From NCBI RefSeq assembly GCF_000717245.1, contig NZ_JNYQ01000004.1, forward strand, positions 1,054,001 to 1,118,000: a DNA stretch of 64,000 nucleotides. The letters are read 5' to 3'. A program made the position numbers and the translations under genes. Positions 8,220 to 17,063 of the stretch are shown one piece after another (the stretch's first letter is position 1; each line of letters begins with the position of its first letter). The notes beneath the pieces are model-generated. The model did not search any database, had not been told where the DNA came from, and saw only the letters and a program-made list of their open reading frames with translations. This DNA comes from Kitasatospora papulosa. Its GTDB lineage: Bacteria > Actinomycetota > Actinomycetes > Streptomycetales > Streptomycetaceae.

Positions 8220-8801
8220 TCACCCGCCCAGCGGCCAGGCCCGCACCACCCGGTACCTCGGCTGCTCCCCCGGCACCCCGTCCACCGGCAGGTCGCTGCG
8301 TACGAGACCGATCTCGCCGACCTCCCACGGGGTGCCGTCGAAGTCCTCCAGCGCGGCCGTGTACGGGGCCAGGTCTGCCTGCGCCCTGCTGCGGGCCAGG
8401 GTGAGGTGCGGGGTGTGGCGCTGGTGCTCCTCCATCGGGATCCCGGACCTGCGCGCGGCGGCCGCGGCCCGCTCCGCCAGCAGCCGCAGGGTGCCGAGGC
8501 CGCCCTCCGCCCCCGCCCACAGGACGCGCCCGTCGAACCGGCCGCCGCCGCGGATCCGGAGCGGGAACGGCTCGGTGCGGTGCGCGGCCCGCTCCAGTCG
8601 TGTGTGCAGCGCGGGCAGCAGCTCCTCGTCGACGTTCCCGAGGAAGGCCAGCGTGTAGTGCCAGCCCTCACGCGCGGTCCAGCGGAGGTCCATGGCTCCG
8701 GGCAGCCGGTGCAGCGGGGCGACGGCTCCGGCGAGCTCGTCCGCCGCGGGGCCGGGCGGCAGGACGGCGACGAAGAGTCTCTGACTGCGCGTACCGCTCA
8801 T
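8220..8801 (-). CDS. thpR: RNA 2',3'-cyclic phosphodiesterase (2H phosphoesterase, LigT/ThpR family)
   Basis: Hydrolyses 2',3'-cyclic phosphate ends of RNA (tRNA ligation/repair side activity). The two defining HxTx motifs are present: HYTL at residues 48-51 and HLTL at 132-135. The family opening RLFVAVLPP is also present. The length (193 residues) is normal for the family. Start at ATG 8801. The physiological substrate in actinobacteria is not established. Confidence 0.92.
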   Translation of the reverse strand: MSGTRSQRLFVAVLPPGPAADELAGAVAPLHRLPGAMDLRWTAREGWHYTLAFLGNVDEELLPALHTRLERAAHRTEPFPLRIRGGGRFDGRVLWAGAEGGLGTLRLLAERAAAAARRSGIPMEEHQRHTPHLTLARSRAQADLAPYTAALEDFDGTPWEVGEIGLVRSDLPVDGVPGEQPRYRVVRAWPLGG

Positions 8802-8931
8802 GCGGCGAGTGTCCCAGCGCCGCCCCGTGTCCGGGAAGGCCCCGGCCCCTCGCCGTCCGTGGCTCCGCGCGGCCGGAACGCGGACGCCGCCCCCTCCGGC
8901 GCGGAGGGGACGGCGGGTACGGGAGCGGCGC

Positions 8932-10266
8932 TCAGGCAGCCGTGGCCAGCTGCTCGCGCGGGACGAACCGCACGTGAGGGCGGCCCGGACGCAGGTCGAC
9001 CTTGAGCCGCAGGCCGCCGACGCGGGTCAGCGCGAAGCCGACGCCGAGTGCGGCCAGCATCGAGATCGCACCGCCGGCCGCCATGCCGGTCCTGGCGCCG
9101 TAGGCGTCGCTGATCCAGCCGACGATCGGGGCGCCCACGGGGGTGCCTCCGGCGAAGACCATCATGTAGAGGCTCATGACCCGGCCCCGCATCTCCGGGT
9201 CCGCGGCCATCTGGACGCTGGTGTTCGCGCTGATGTTGGTCGTCAGCCCGATCATGCCGATCGGGACGAGCAGCAGCGAGAACAGCCAGACCGACGGCGA
9301 CAGCGACGCGGCGATCTCCAGCGCGCCGAACAGGGTGCCCGCGGCGACCAGCATCCGCAGCCGCGAGGAGCGGCGGCGGGCGGCGAGCAGGGCTCCGGCG
9401 AGGGAACCGGCGGCCATGAGGATGTTGAAGAACGAGTACATCCCGGCGCCGCCGTGGTAGATCTCGTCGGCGAACGCCGTCAGCCAGATCGGGAAGTTGA
9501 AACCGAAGGTGCCGACGAAGCCGACCAGGACGATCGGCCAGATCAGCTCGGGCCTGCCCGAGACGTAGCGCAGTCCTTCGCGCAGCTGCCCCTTGGCACG
9601 CTTGACCGTCACGGACGGGTGGAGCTCGTCCGTCCGCATCATCATCAGGCCGATGAGGGGCGCCGCGAACGACAGGCCGTTCAGGAGGAACGCCCAGCCG
9701 CTGCCGACCGTCGTGATCAGGACACCCGCGACGGCGGGGCCGATCAGCCGGGCGGACTGGAAGTTCGCCGAGTTCAGGCTGACCGCGTTGCGCAGCTGCG
9801 CGGGGCCGACCATCTCGGAGACGAACGACTGGCGGGCGGGGTTGTCGACGACGGTCACCATGCCGAGGAGGAAGGCGACCAGGTAGACATGCCAGACCTC
9901 GACGACGCCGGAGAGGGTCAGGACGGCGAGTGCGATGCCGCACAGGCCGAGCGCTGCCTGGCTGATGAGGAGCAGCCGCCGCTTCGGGAGCCGGTCGGCG
10001 ATGACGCCGCCGTACAGGCCGAAGAGGAGCATCGGGAGGAACTGGAGGGCCGTGGTGATACCGACGGCGGTTGCGGACCCGGTGAGGCTCAGGACGAGCC
10101 AGTCCTGCGTGATGCGGGACATCCAGGTACCGGTGTTGGAGATCACGGCGCCCGTGGCGAACAGGCGGTAGTTGCGGATCTTCAGCGACGAGAAGGTCCC
10201 GCCGGTCTTGCTCTCGTGGGTGGAAGTCGGTGCGGGGGCGGAGTCTGCTCCGGATCCCGTACTCAA
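8932..10266 (-). CDS. MFS transporter (MFS_3/EntS-like)
   Basis: A 444-residue major-facilitator protein with about 12 membrane helices. The helix 2-3 loop carries GGVIADRLPKRR, the MFS motif A, and a related GRVMSLYMMVFAGGTPVG stretch lies in the second half. The start is a TTG at 10266, chosen because GGAGG sits exactly 9 nt upstream, and the N-terminus then reads as a polar 30-residue tail before helix 1. It follows a marR gene on the same strand, with a hairpin between them, which suggests a drug exporter controlled by that MarR protein. Confidence 0.9.
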   Translation of the reverse strand: MSTGSGADSAPAPTSTHESKTGGTFSSLKIRNYRLFATGAVISNTGTWMSRITQDWLVLSLTGSATAVGITTALQFLPMLLFGLYGGVIADRLPKRRLLLISQAALGLCGIALAVLTLSGVVEVWHVYLVAFLLGMVTVVDNPARQSFVSEMVGPAQLRNAVSLNSANFQSARLIGPAVAGVLITTVGSGWAFLLNGLSFAAPLIGLMMMRTDELHPSVTVKRAKGQLREGLRYVSGRPELIWPIVLVGFVGTFGFNFPIWLTAFADEIYHGGAGMYSFFNILMAAGSLAGALLAARRRSSRLRMLVAAGTLFGALEIAASLSPSVWLFSLLLVPIGMIGLTTNISANTSVQMAADPEMRGRVMSLYMMVFAGGTPVGAPIVGWISDAYGARTGMAAGGAISMLAALGVGFALTRVGGLRLKVDLRPGRPHVRFVPREQLATAA

Positions 10267-10311
10267 AAGAGTTCGCCTCCTCAGGCGTATACGAAGTGCG
10301 GTCCGACGGGA

Positions 10312-10352
10312 GGTGGGCGGGGCACCGCGGGTTGCCGACCCGCGCGCCCCAC
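10312..10352 (-). terminator. hairpin between marR and the MFS gene
   Basis: A GC-rich inverted repeat in the 91-nt gap. The inner stem is GCGGGT/ACCCGC with loop TGCCG, extended by GGGGC/GCCCC. It could attenuate read-through from marR into the exporter gene. There is no T-run. Confidence 0.45.
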
Positions 10353-10357
10353 CGGTG

Positions 10358-10798
10358 TCACAGGTGGGCGAGCTTCTCCAGCACGGGCGCGGCGGCCCGC
10401 AGCTTCTCCCACTCCTCCTCGTCCAGGCCCTCGGCGAGGTCGGCCAGCCAGGCGTTCCGCTTGTCGCGGCTCTCGGCGAGCATGGCTTCCGCCTGCTCGG
10501 TCCGGCTGACCATCTTCTGCCGACGGTCATCGGGGTGCGGTTCCAGTCTGACCAGGCCCTTGGCTTCCAGCAGCGCGACGATCCGGGTCATCGACGGCGG
10601 CTGTACGTGCTCCTTGCGGGCCAGCTCACCGGGAGTGGCCGAACCGCAACGGGCGAGTGTGCCGAGCACCGACATCTCGGTGGGGCTCAGCGACTCGTCG
10701 ACCCGCTGGTGCTTCAGGCGACGGCCCAGCAGCATCACGGCGGAGCGGAGGGAGCTCACGGCGGCGGCACTGTCGCCGTCGTGGATCAGGTCAGGCAT
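10358..10798 (-). CDS. MarR-family transcriptional regulator
   Basis: A 146-residue winged-helix protein. The central region (SPTEMSVLGTLARCGSATPGELARKEHVQPPSMTRIVALLEAKGLVRLE) is the MarR helix-turn-helix. The wing DPDDRRQKMV is the family's DxRxx pattern. It lies 91 nt upstream of the MFS exporter on the same strand, the classic MarR-repressor/efflux layout. An inverted repeat at 10818-10830, upstream of its start, is a candidate autoregulatory site. Ligand unknown. Confidence 0.93.
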   Translation of the reverse strand: MPDLIHDGDSAAAVSSLRSAVMLLGRRLKHQRVDESLSPTEMSVLGTLARCGSATPGELARKEHVQPPSMTRIVALLEAKGLVRLEPHPDDRRQKMVSRTEQAEAMLAESRDKRNAWLADLAEGLDEEEWEKLRAAAPVLEKLAHL

Positions 10799-10817
10799 GT
10801 TCCTTAGCGTAACTCAT

Positions 10818-10830
10818 TAGCAATGCTAAA
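10818..10830. promoter_or_regulatory. candidate MarR operator TTAGCA-A-TGCTAA
   Basis: A perfect 6-bp inverted repeat with a one-base centre, 20 nt upstream of the marR start. On the reverse strand it lies between a TTGGTA (-35-like) and a TACGCT (-10-like) element, so bound protein would block the promoter. Confidence 0.5.
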
Positions 10831-10932
10831 TACCAACTGGTGGTACACGCGCGAGAAACTGATCACCCGAACGAGTGAGTATGGGGCGGAAAGAGGCGCG
10901 AAAGTGCCGTGTGTGCCGCGACCCTGCATGGC

Positions 10933-11148
10933 ATGGGATCGACAGTGCTCAGCCTGCGCATAGACGGTGAGCTGCTCGAGCGGCTCCGCCGGCACGCCGC
11001 CAGACGCGGCATGACCGTCCAGGACTACGTGGTCCGGACGCTCGTCCGTGACGACTTCGACGAGCGCTTCCACGCCGCCGTCGACGAGACGGAGAAGTTC
11101 TACGGGGCGGAACCCCGTCACGCGGACCCGGCCGACCGGGTCACATGA
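10933..11148 (+). CDS. small ribbon-helix-helix (CopG/Arc-like) protein
   Basis: A 71-residue protein. TVLSLRIDGELLERLRRHAARRGMTVQDYVVRTLVR is a clear ribbon-helix-helix pattern: a beta strand, then two helices around a GMTVQDYV turn. Such proteins are usually DNA-binding antitoxins or small repressors. No toxin-like gene (VapC, RelE, ParE, MazF) lies next to it, the neighbours being a purine permease and marR. ATG 10933 is preferred; GTG 10909 would add 8 residues. No clear ribosome binding site. Confidence 0.75.
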   Translation: MGSTVLSLRIDGELLERLRRHAARRGMTVQDYVVRTLVRDDFDERFHAAVDETEKFYGAEPRHADPADRVT

Positions 11149-11188
11149 CGGGATTCCGCCCCGCAGGGGTGGAGACGTCCTCAGGCGC

Positions 11189-12640
11189 TCACGTGAGGCC
11201 GAGCGCCGGCATCGCGTAGTAGAAGACGAAGACCGCGGACACCACGTACATGGCCGCCGGGACCTCGCGGCCGCGGCCGGCCGCCAGGCGCATCAGGCTG
11301 AAGGCGATGCAGCCGATGCCGATGCCGTTGGTGATCGAGTACGTGAGCGGCATCATCAGCATCGCGAGGAACGCCGGGATCGCGAGGGTCATGTCGCCCC
11401 AGTCGACGTCCCGGACATTGCCCGCCAGGATCAGGAACCCGACCGCGACCAGGGCCGGGGTGGCCGCCTGCGAGGGGACCATCGTCGCCAGCGGTGTCAG
11501 GAACAGCGCCACCGTGAAGAGCAGACCGCTCACCACGCTCGCAAGACCCGTACGCGCACCCTCACCGACGCCCGCCGTGGACTCCACGAAGCAGGTCGAG
11601 GCCGACGAGGAGCTGAGGCCACCCGCGGCGACGGCGACACCGTCGACGAGCAGGACCTTGTTGATGCCCGGGAAGTTGCCGTCCTTGTCCATCAGCTTGG
11701 CCTCGTCGCCGACACCGAGGATGGTGCCCATCGCGTCGAAGAAGCAGGACAGCAGCACGGTGAAGACGAAGAGGACGCCGGTCAGCAGACCGACCTTGCC
11801 GAAGCCGCCGAACAGGCTGACCTCGCCGAGCAGCCCGAAGTCGGGTGACGACACGGGGTTCCCCGGCCACGCCGGGACGGTCAGGCCCCAGGCGTCGGCC
11901 GGCAGGTCGGCGACGGCGTCGATGACCAGCGCCACGACCGTCATGACGACGATGGAGAGCAGGATCGCGCCGGGCACCTTGCGGACGATCAGCGCGAGGG
12001 TCAGCAGCGTGCCGAGGATGAAGACCAGGACGGGCCAGCCGTTGAGGTGGCCGTCGTTGCCGAGCTGCAGCGGCACCGTGGTGTGCGCGGCGTCCGGGAT
12101 GCGGGAGACGAAGCCCGAGTCGACCAGACCGACCAGCAGCACGAAGAGGCCGATGCCGATCGCGATGCCCTTGCGGAGCGAGCGCGGCACGGCGTTCATC
12201 ACGCGCTCCCGCAGCCCGGTCGCCACCAGCAGCATCACGACGATGCCCGCCAGGACGACCATGCCCATCGCGTCCGCCCAGCTCATGCGGGGGGCGAGCT
12301 GGAGGGCGACGACGGTGTTGACGCCGAGGCCGGCGGCGAGCGCGATCGGCACGTTGCCGATGACGCCCATCAGGAGCGTGGAGAACGCGGCCGTCAGCAC
12401 GGTGGCCGTGACGAGCTGGCCGCCGTCGAGCTGGTGGCCGTACATGTCCTTCGCGCTGCCGAGGATGATCGGGTTCAGCACGATGATGTAGGCCATCGCG
12501 AAGAAGGTGGCGAATCCGCCACGGATCTCGCGTGCGACCGTCGACCCCCGCTCGGAGATCTTGAAGTAGCGATCGAGGACGCCGTGCGGCTGCTGCGGCA
12601 TCGGAGGCTGATCGACCGGAGCGGTGGCCGAGGAGGACAT
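11189..12640 (-). CDS. NCS2-family purine permease (AzgA-like; adenine/guanine/hypoxanthine uptake)
   Basis: A 483-residue inner-membrane transporter of the AzgA branch. The N-terminal signature REIRGGFATFFAMAYIIVLNP and the SCFFDAMGTILGVGDEA and SSSSASTCFVESTAGVGEGARTGL segments are the conserved substrate-site regions of this branch. About 13-14 helices by hydrophobicity. Preceded by an AT-rich 175-nt spacer that it shares with the divergent DUF2530 gene. I see no riboswitch-like fold in that spacer. Confidence 0.93.
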   Translation of the reverse strand: MSSSATAPVDQPPMPQQPHGVLDRYFKISERGSTVAREIRGGFATFFAMAYIIVLNPIILGSAKDMYGHQLDGGQLVTATVLTAAFSTLLMGVIGNVPIALAAGLGVNTVVALQLAPRMSWADAMGMVVLAGIVVMLLVATGLRERVMNAVPRSLRKGIAIGIGLFVLLVGLVDSGFVSRIPDAAHTTVPLQLGNDGHLNGWPVLVFILGTLLTLALIVRKVPGAILLSIVVMTVVALVIDAVADLPADAWGLTVPAWPGNPVSSPDFGLLGEVSLFGGFGKVGLLTGVLFVFTVLLSCFFDAMGTILGVGDEAKLMDKDGNFPGINKVLLVDGVAVAAGGLSSSSASTCFVESTAGVGEGARTGLASVVSGLLFTVALFLTPLATMVPSQAATPALVAVGFLILAGNVRDVDWGDMTLAIPAFLAMLMMPLTYSITNGIGIGCIAFSLMRLAAGRGREVPAAMYVVSAVFVFYYAMPALGLT

Positions 12641-12804
12641 GTATGACCTTCAGTCGTGCATCGAGGGGACGAAAACAGTCAGATTTGGATGTTCACACGA
12701 ATAATTCGAGTCATCCACAAGCAGATTCAGTATGAATACATAAGTCGAAGATCGCTATCTCCGCGCGTAGATCCTTGGGCCGTCTGGCTCGCGGCACCCG
12801 CGGC

Positions 12805-12810
12805 TAGACT
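12805..12810 (+). promoter_or_regulatory. -10 box (TAGACT) of a probable leaderless promoter
   Basis: TAGACT ends 6 nt before ATG 12817, and no Shine-Dalgarno sequence lies in that gap. The AT-rich sequence further left (12660-12770) probably holds the divergent promoter of the purine permease. Confidence 0.5.
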
Positions 12811-12816
12811 GATCGC

Positions 12817-13104
12817 ATGGAGAAGTGGACACCCAAGCACGAGGCGCCCGAGCCCCTGGAGGGACCGGTCGTCGCCACCGTCACCGGGGGCACGATCCTC
12901 TGGTTCGTCCTCTTCGTGGTCCAGGTGCCCTTCTACGGCTGGTTCGACGACCGCGGCCACGCCTGGTGGATCTGGGTCTGTCTGGCCGGCGCCGGACTCG
13001 GCCTCATCGGCATCTGGTACGTCCGCGGCCGTGACGCGGCGATCAGGCGCGCGGCCGAGCGGGCCGCCGCCGAGGAGTCCGCTCCGGACACCGCGCACCA
13101 CTGA
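12817..13104 (+). CDS. DUF2530 two-helix membrane protein
   Basis: A 95-residue protein opening MEKWTPKHEAPEPLEGP, a signature I associate with DUF2530 proteins of Streptomyces. Two membrane helices (about 20-42 and 50-68) flank the motif FYGWFDDRGHAWWIW. The C-terminus is a charged helix rich in Arg and Ala. Function unknown. It sits divergently to the NCS2 permease. Confidence 0.85.
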   Translation: MEKWTPKHEAPEPLEGPVVATVTGGTILWFVLFVVQVPFYGWFDDRGHAWWIWVCLAGAGLGLIGIWYVRGRDAAIRRAAERAAAEESAPDTAHH

Positions 13105-13231
13105 CGGCCTGCGCCCGGTGCGGCCGCACTCCCTCCGCGGGAGGGGCCACCGCGTACGACCAGGGGACCATTCCGCTCCTCCCCCGGTCTGATCTTCGGT
13201 CGCCCGGCGGGTGAACAGCCCCGCACACCCG

Positions 13232-13237
13232 TACGGT
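13232..13237 (+). promoter_or_regulatory. -10 box (TACGGT) of a probable leaderless promoter
   Basis: TACGGT ends 7 nt before ATG 13245 of the P-type ATPase, with no ribosome binding site between. Confidence 0.5.
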
Positions 13238-13244
13238 CGGATTC

Positions 13245-15653
13245 ATGACGCAGCGGGCACTCGACTCCTCCGGTGAGCGACCGGACTCCGCAGGGACCTC
13301 TCGCGCGCCGGAGCCGGCGCGCGGGCTGACCACCGCCGAGGTCGCCGAACGGGTGGCACGGGGCGAGGTCAACGACGTACCGGTCCGCTCGTCCCGGTCG
13401 GTCGCCGAGATCGTCCGCGCGAACGTCCTCACCCGGTTCAACCTGATCATCGGCGTGCTCTGGGTGATCATGCTGTTCGTGGCGCCGATCCAGGACAGCC
13501 TCTTCGGTTTCGTGATCATCGCGAACACCGGGATCGGCATCGTCCAGGAGTGGCGGGCCAAGAAGACCCTGGACAGCCTCGCGGTGATCGGCGAGGCCAG
13601 ACCGACGGTGCGGCGCGACGGAAGACCGGCCGAGGTCTCCGTGTCCGAGATCGTCCTCGGCGATCTGGTGGAGCTGGGCCCCGGGGACAAGGCCGTCGTC
13701 GACGGCACGGTCGTCGAGGCCGACAGCCTGGAGATCGACGAGTCGCTGCTGACCGGTGAGGCCGACCCCGTGGTGAAGCGGCCCGGCGACCCGGTGATGT
13801 CCGGCAGCTTCGTCGTCGCCGGGGGCGGTGCGTTCACCGCCACGAAGGTCGGCCGCGAGGCCTACGCCGCCCAGCTCGCGGAGGAGGCCTCCCGCTTCAC
13901 CCTCGTCCAGTCCGAACTGCGCAGCGGGATCAGCACGATCCTCAAGTACGTGACGTGGATGATGGTGCCGACGGCGATCGGGCTGATCATCAGCCAGCTG
14001 GTCGTCAAGGACAACAACTTCAAGGACTCGGTCGCCCGCACGGTCGGCGGCATCGTGCCGATGATCCCCGAGGGCCTGGTGCTGCTCACCTCGGTCGCCT
14101 TCGCGATCGGCGTCGTCCGGCTCGGCCGCAAGCAGTGCCTCGTGCAGGAGCTGCCCGCCATCGAGGGGCTGGCCCGGGTCGACATCGTCTGCCTGGACAA
14201 GACCGGCACCCTCACCGAGGGCGGCATGGACGTCACCGAGGTCCGCCCGCTGAACGGCTCGGACGAGGACTACGTGCACCGCGTCCTGGGCGCCCTGGGA
14301 GCGTCCGACCCTCGGCCCAACGCCAGCCTCCAGGCCATCATCGACGCCTACCCGGACGGCGAGGGCTGGGACGTCACCGGGACCATGCCCTTCTCCTCGG
14401 CCCGCAAGTACAGCGGTGCCGCCTTCAGCGAGCGGAACGGCGACGCGTCCGCCTGGCTCCTCGGCGCCCCCGACGTGCTGCTGGCCCCGGACGATCCCGC
14501 CCTCGCAGAGACCGGCCACCTCAACGAACAGGGGCTGCGGGTCCTGCTCCTCGCCCGGGTGCGGGGTGAGCTGGACGCCCCGGAAGCCGCCTCCGAGGCC
14601 GTGCCGGCCGCACTCGTCGTCCTGGAACAACGGCTGCGTCCGGACGCCGGGGAGACCCTGGCCTACTTCGACGACCAGAACGTCGCCGCGAAGGTCATCT
14701 CCGGCGACAACGCGGTCTCGGTCGGCGCGGTGGCCCAGAAGCTCGGGATGCCGGGCGCCGAGCACGCCGTGGACGCGCGCCGGCTGCCGGAGGACCGTGA
14801 CGACATGGCCACGGAGATCGAGCGGAACGCGGTCTTCGGCCGGGTCACCCCGCAGCAGAAGCGCGACATGGTCGCCGCGCTCCAGACCCGCGGGCACACC
14901 GTCGCGATGACGGGCGACGGCGTCAACGACGTGCTGGCGCTGAAGGACGCCGACATCGGGGTCGCGATGGGCTCGGGCTCGGAGGCGACCCGCGCGGTGG
15001 CCCAGATCGTGCTGCTGAACAACAGCTTCGCGACCCTGCCCTCGGTCGTGGCCGAGGGCCGCCGGGTCATCGGCAACATCACCCGGGTCGCCACGCTGTT
15101 CCTGACGAAGACCGTCTACTCGGTGCTGCTGGCGATCCTGGTGGTCTGCTTCCAGGTGGAGTACCCGTTCCTGCCGCGCCACCTGACGCTGCTGTCCACC
15201 CTGACGATCGGTGTCCCCGCGTTCTTCCTGGCGCTCGCTCCCAACAAGGAGCGTGCCCGGCCCCACTTCGTGCGCCGCGTCATGCGGTACGCGGTCCCGT
15301 CAGGGGTGATCGCGGCGGCGGCGACCTTCGCCACGTATCTCCTGGCCCGCCACCACTACGCCGGGACGGGGGCGCTGGACGCGGAGACCAGCGCGGCCAC
15401 ACTCACGCTGTTCCTGGTCTCCATGTGGGTCCTGGCGATCATCGCCCGACCGTACACCTGGTGGCGGATCGCCCTGGTGGCCGCGATGGGCCTGTGCTTC
15501 CTCGTCGTGCTCGCGGTGCCGTGGCTCCAGCACTTCTTCGCCCTGAAGCTGGTCGGTACGACGATGCCGTGGGCCGCGGTGGGGATCGCGGCGGTCGCGG
15601 CGGCCGTCCTGGAACTGGCCTGGAGGGTGGTCGGCCGCCGCTTCCCCACGTAG
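13245..15653 (+). CDS. P-type cation-transporting ATPase (CtpE-like, probable Ca2+ pump)
   Basis: An 802-residue pump. The actuator TGEADPV is near residue 170. The helix-4 ion-site motif is MIPEGL, the phosphorylation motif DKTGTLTEGG has Asp at residue 318, and the hinge is MTGDGVNDVLALKDADIGVAMGSG. The PEGL ion motif, with a total of 10 helices and no N-terminal metal-binding domain, matches mycobacterial CtpE, reported as a calcium transporter. That substrate is inferred from the family, not read here. The gene stands alone, convergent with a secreted-protein gene 24 nt away. Confidence 0.92.
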   Translation: MTQRALDSSGERPDSAGTSRAPEPARGLTTAEVAERVARGEVNDVPVRSSRSVAEIVRANVLTRFNLIIGVLWVIMLFVAPIQDSLFGFVIIANTGIGIVQEWRAKKTLDSLAVIGEARPTVRRDGRPAEVSVSEIVLGDLVELGPGDKAVVDGTVVEADSLEIDESLLTGEADPVVKRPGDPVMSGSFVVAGGGAFTATKVGREAYAAQLAEEASRFTLVQSELRSGISTILKYVTWMMVPTAIGLIISQLVVKDNNFKDSVARTVGGIVPMIPEGLVLLTSVAFAIGVVRLGRKQCLVQELPAIEGLARVDIVCLDKTGTLTEGGMDVTEVRPLNGSDEDYVHRVLGALGASDPRPNASLQAIIDAYPDGEGWDVTGTMPFSSARKYSGAAFSERNGDASAWLLGAPDVLLAPDDPALAETGHLNEQGLRVLLLARVRGELDAPEAASEAVPAALVVLEQRLRPDAGETLAYFDDQNVAAKVISGDNAVSVGAVAQKLGMPGAEHAVDARRLPEDRDDMATEIERNAVFGRVTPQQKRDMVAALQTRGHTVAMTGDGVNDVLALKDADIGVAMGSGSEATRAVAQIVLLNNSFATLPSVVAEGRRVIGNITRVATLFLTKTVYSVLLAILVVCFQVEYPFLPRHLTLLSTLTIGVPAFFLALAPNKERARPHFVRRVMRYAVPSGVIAAAATFATYLLARHHYAGTGALDAETSAATLTLFLVSMWVLAIIARPYTWWRIALVAAMGLCFLVVLAVPWLQHFFALKLVGTTMPWAAVGIAAVAAAVLELAWRVVGRRFPT

Positions 15654-15677
15654 ATCCGTGAAGGTGTCGCCCTTCGG

Positions 15678-16529
15678 CTACTTCACGTCGACGAAGTCAC
15701 CCGCGGCCGTGACGGTCGGGGTGGTGGAGGTGCCGGCGAAGCTGTAGCGCCAGTAGCCGTCCACGGACGCCTTGACGGTGGTCTTCAGCGCGCCGGTGCT
15801 GCTCGACTTGATGGTCTTGACGGTGGTGTAGGTGCTGCTGGTCTTCTTGCGGAACTGCAGCTTGACGGCCTGCGTGGCGTAGCCCTTGTACGTGCCGGTC
15901 TCCCAGTTGGCACGCGAGAGCTTGCCGGTGACCGTGATGGTCTTGCCCTTCTTCACGGGCTCCGGGGCGGCGTTGACCGTGATCTTGGAGAGGCGCTGGA
16001 GCTTCGTCCTGGCGAACGCGTCCTGCTGGACGATCTGGCCGTCGTTGCTGAGCACCGCGGCTCCGACCTTCCACGTGGTGGCGTCGGAGTTGATGAGCCA
16101 GGCCGGGTCGACGGTCACGGTGAGCGTGCAGGTGGAGGTCGTGGCGTTGACCGCCTTGCACTTGGCGGCCTCCTCGTTCTGCGTGAAGCCGAAGCTGTCG
16201 TCGGAGTCGAGGTCGCTGCCGATCCACAGGATCGTTCCCGCGTCGGCGACGCCCGAGTCGTCCGTCGCCGTGATGGCGACGGTGACCTTCTTCGGGGCGG
16301 TGGTGCCGACCACGATGGCCTTGCCACCGTTGACGACGGCCTTGGTGATCTTGAGGTCGCTGTCCGAGGTGGCCGCACGGGCCGCGAGGCGCGAGGTCGG
16401 CCGCTCGGGGGCGGTGAATCCGAAGTCCGGCGTCCAGCTGCGGCCGTCGTCGGCCTGCGCCGCCGGAACGGCGAGAGCGGACAGGGCCAGGGCGCCGGAA
16501 ACAGCGGCGACAGTGGCACGAATACGCAT
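15678..16529 (-). CDS. secreted protein with Ig-like/beta-sandwich repeats, function unknown
   Basis: A 283-residue protein starting MRIRATVAAVSGALALSALA, a classic Sec signal peptide with the cleavage site after VPAAQA. The mature part has a segment of alternating strands with a Cys pair and acidic patch (GSDLDSDDSF, about 95-150), then a second domain (about 180-283) rich in Thr, Ser and Lys (KKGKTITVTGKLSRANW ... DGYWRYSFAG). The second domain resembles Ig-like bacterial surface modules. No enzyme motif is recognisable. The ATG at 16529 has GGGGA 5-6 nt upstream; a longer frame exists but would lack a signal peptide at the start. Confidence 0.8.
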   Translation of the reverse strand: MRIRATVAAVSGALALSALAVPAAQADDGRSWTPDFGFTAPERPTSRLAARAATSDSDLKITKAVVNGGKAIVVGTTAPKKVTVAITATDDSGVADAGTILWIGSDLDSDDSFGFTQNEEAAKCKAVNATTSTCTLTVTVDPAWLINSDATTWKVGAAVLSNDGQIVQQDAFARTKLQRLSKITVNAAPEPVKKGKTITVTGKLSRANWETGTYKGYATQAVKLQFRKKTSSTYTTVKTIKSSSTGALKTTVKASVDGYWRYSFAGTSTTPTVTAAGDFVDVK

Positions 16530-16781
16530 GTGTTCCCCAGGTGGAGAAGGGGGGCCGTGGCAAGTCCCTCGTCCGACGGTCCCCATGTGGTCTGTGAGTC
16601 TGCTGACTCCACAGACCCAGACCGGTCACACACGTGAATGGTTGTGCCCGCGAGGCGACTTTCCTGTGAAGATCACATCAACTGAACGACTTCTTGGCTG
16701 AGCTGGCCCCGGCGTGGCCCTCGCGGCCGCCCTTTCGTACCGACGCTCCGGCACGCGCAGTGCCTCGACGGGAGGACACAG

Positions 16782-17045
16782 ATGATCGACCCACTCACCG
16801 GAGTGGTCGTGGTCGCGGCCGTGGGCGCGGTGGCGGCATTCGCCGGCGACCGGGTCCTCCGCCGACGGAAGCGCGCGTTCCGGGACCGCTACGGAACCTA
16901 TGACGGATTCCGGACACAGGTGGACGCGGACGAGGTCCGCGCCGTACGCGACGCGCGAGGCGAGGTCGCGGCGGTCAAGGTGGTCCGCGACCGCCACCCC
17001 CTCGCCTCGCTCGCCCACGCGCACCGGTACGTCAAGGAGTTGTGA
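16782..17045 (+). CDS. small membrane-anchored protein, unknown function
   Basis: An 87-residue protein with one N-terminal transmembrane helix (LTGVVVVAAVGAVAAFAGDRVL), a basic stop-transfer (RRRKRAFRDRY) and a charged cytosolic tail. GGGAGG lies about 7 nt upstream of ATG 16782. It is convergent with the large Hsp90-like gene and has no recognisable family. Confidence 0.7.
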   Translation: MIDPLTGVVVVAAVGAVAAFAGDRVLRRRKRAFRDRYGTYDGFRTQVDADEVRAVRDARGEVAAVKVVRDRHPLASLAHAHRYVKEL

Positions 17046-17063
17046 GCCCGGGCGCCGGGCCGC

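Noticed and set aside
10933..11148. Toxin-antitoxin module
   Set aside because: Only the ribbon-helix-helix (antitoxin-like) protein is present; neither neighbouring gene is toxin-like.
12641..12816. Purine riboswitch upstream of the NCS2 permease
   Set aside because: The spacer is AT-rich but I could not find the three-way-junction core or kissing-loop sequences. It reads as a divergent promoter region.
16665..16677. TGTGA-AGA-TCACA as a Crp-type site upstream of the secreted protein
   Set aside because: The centre is 3 nt instead of the 6 nt of the Crp consensus, and it lies 136 nt from the start codon.
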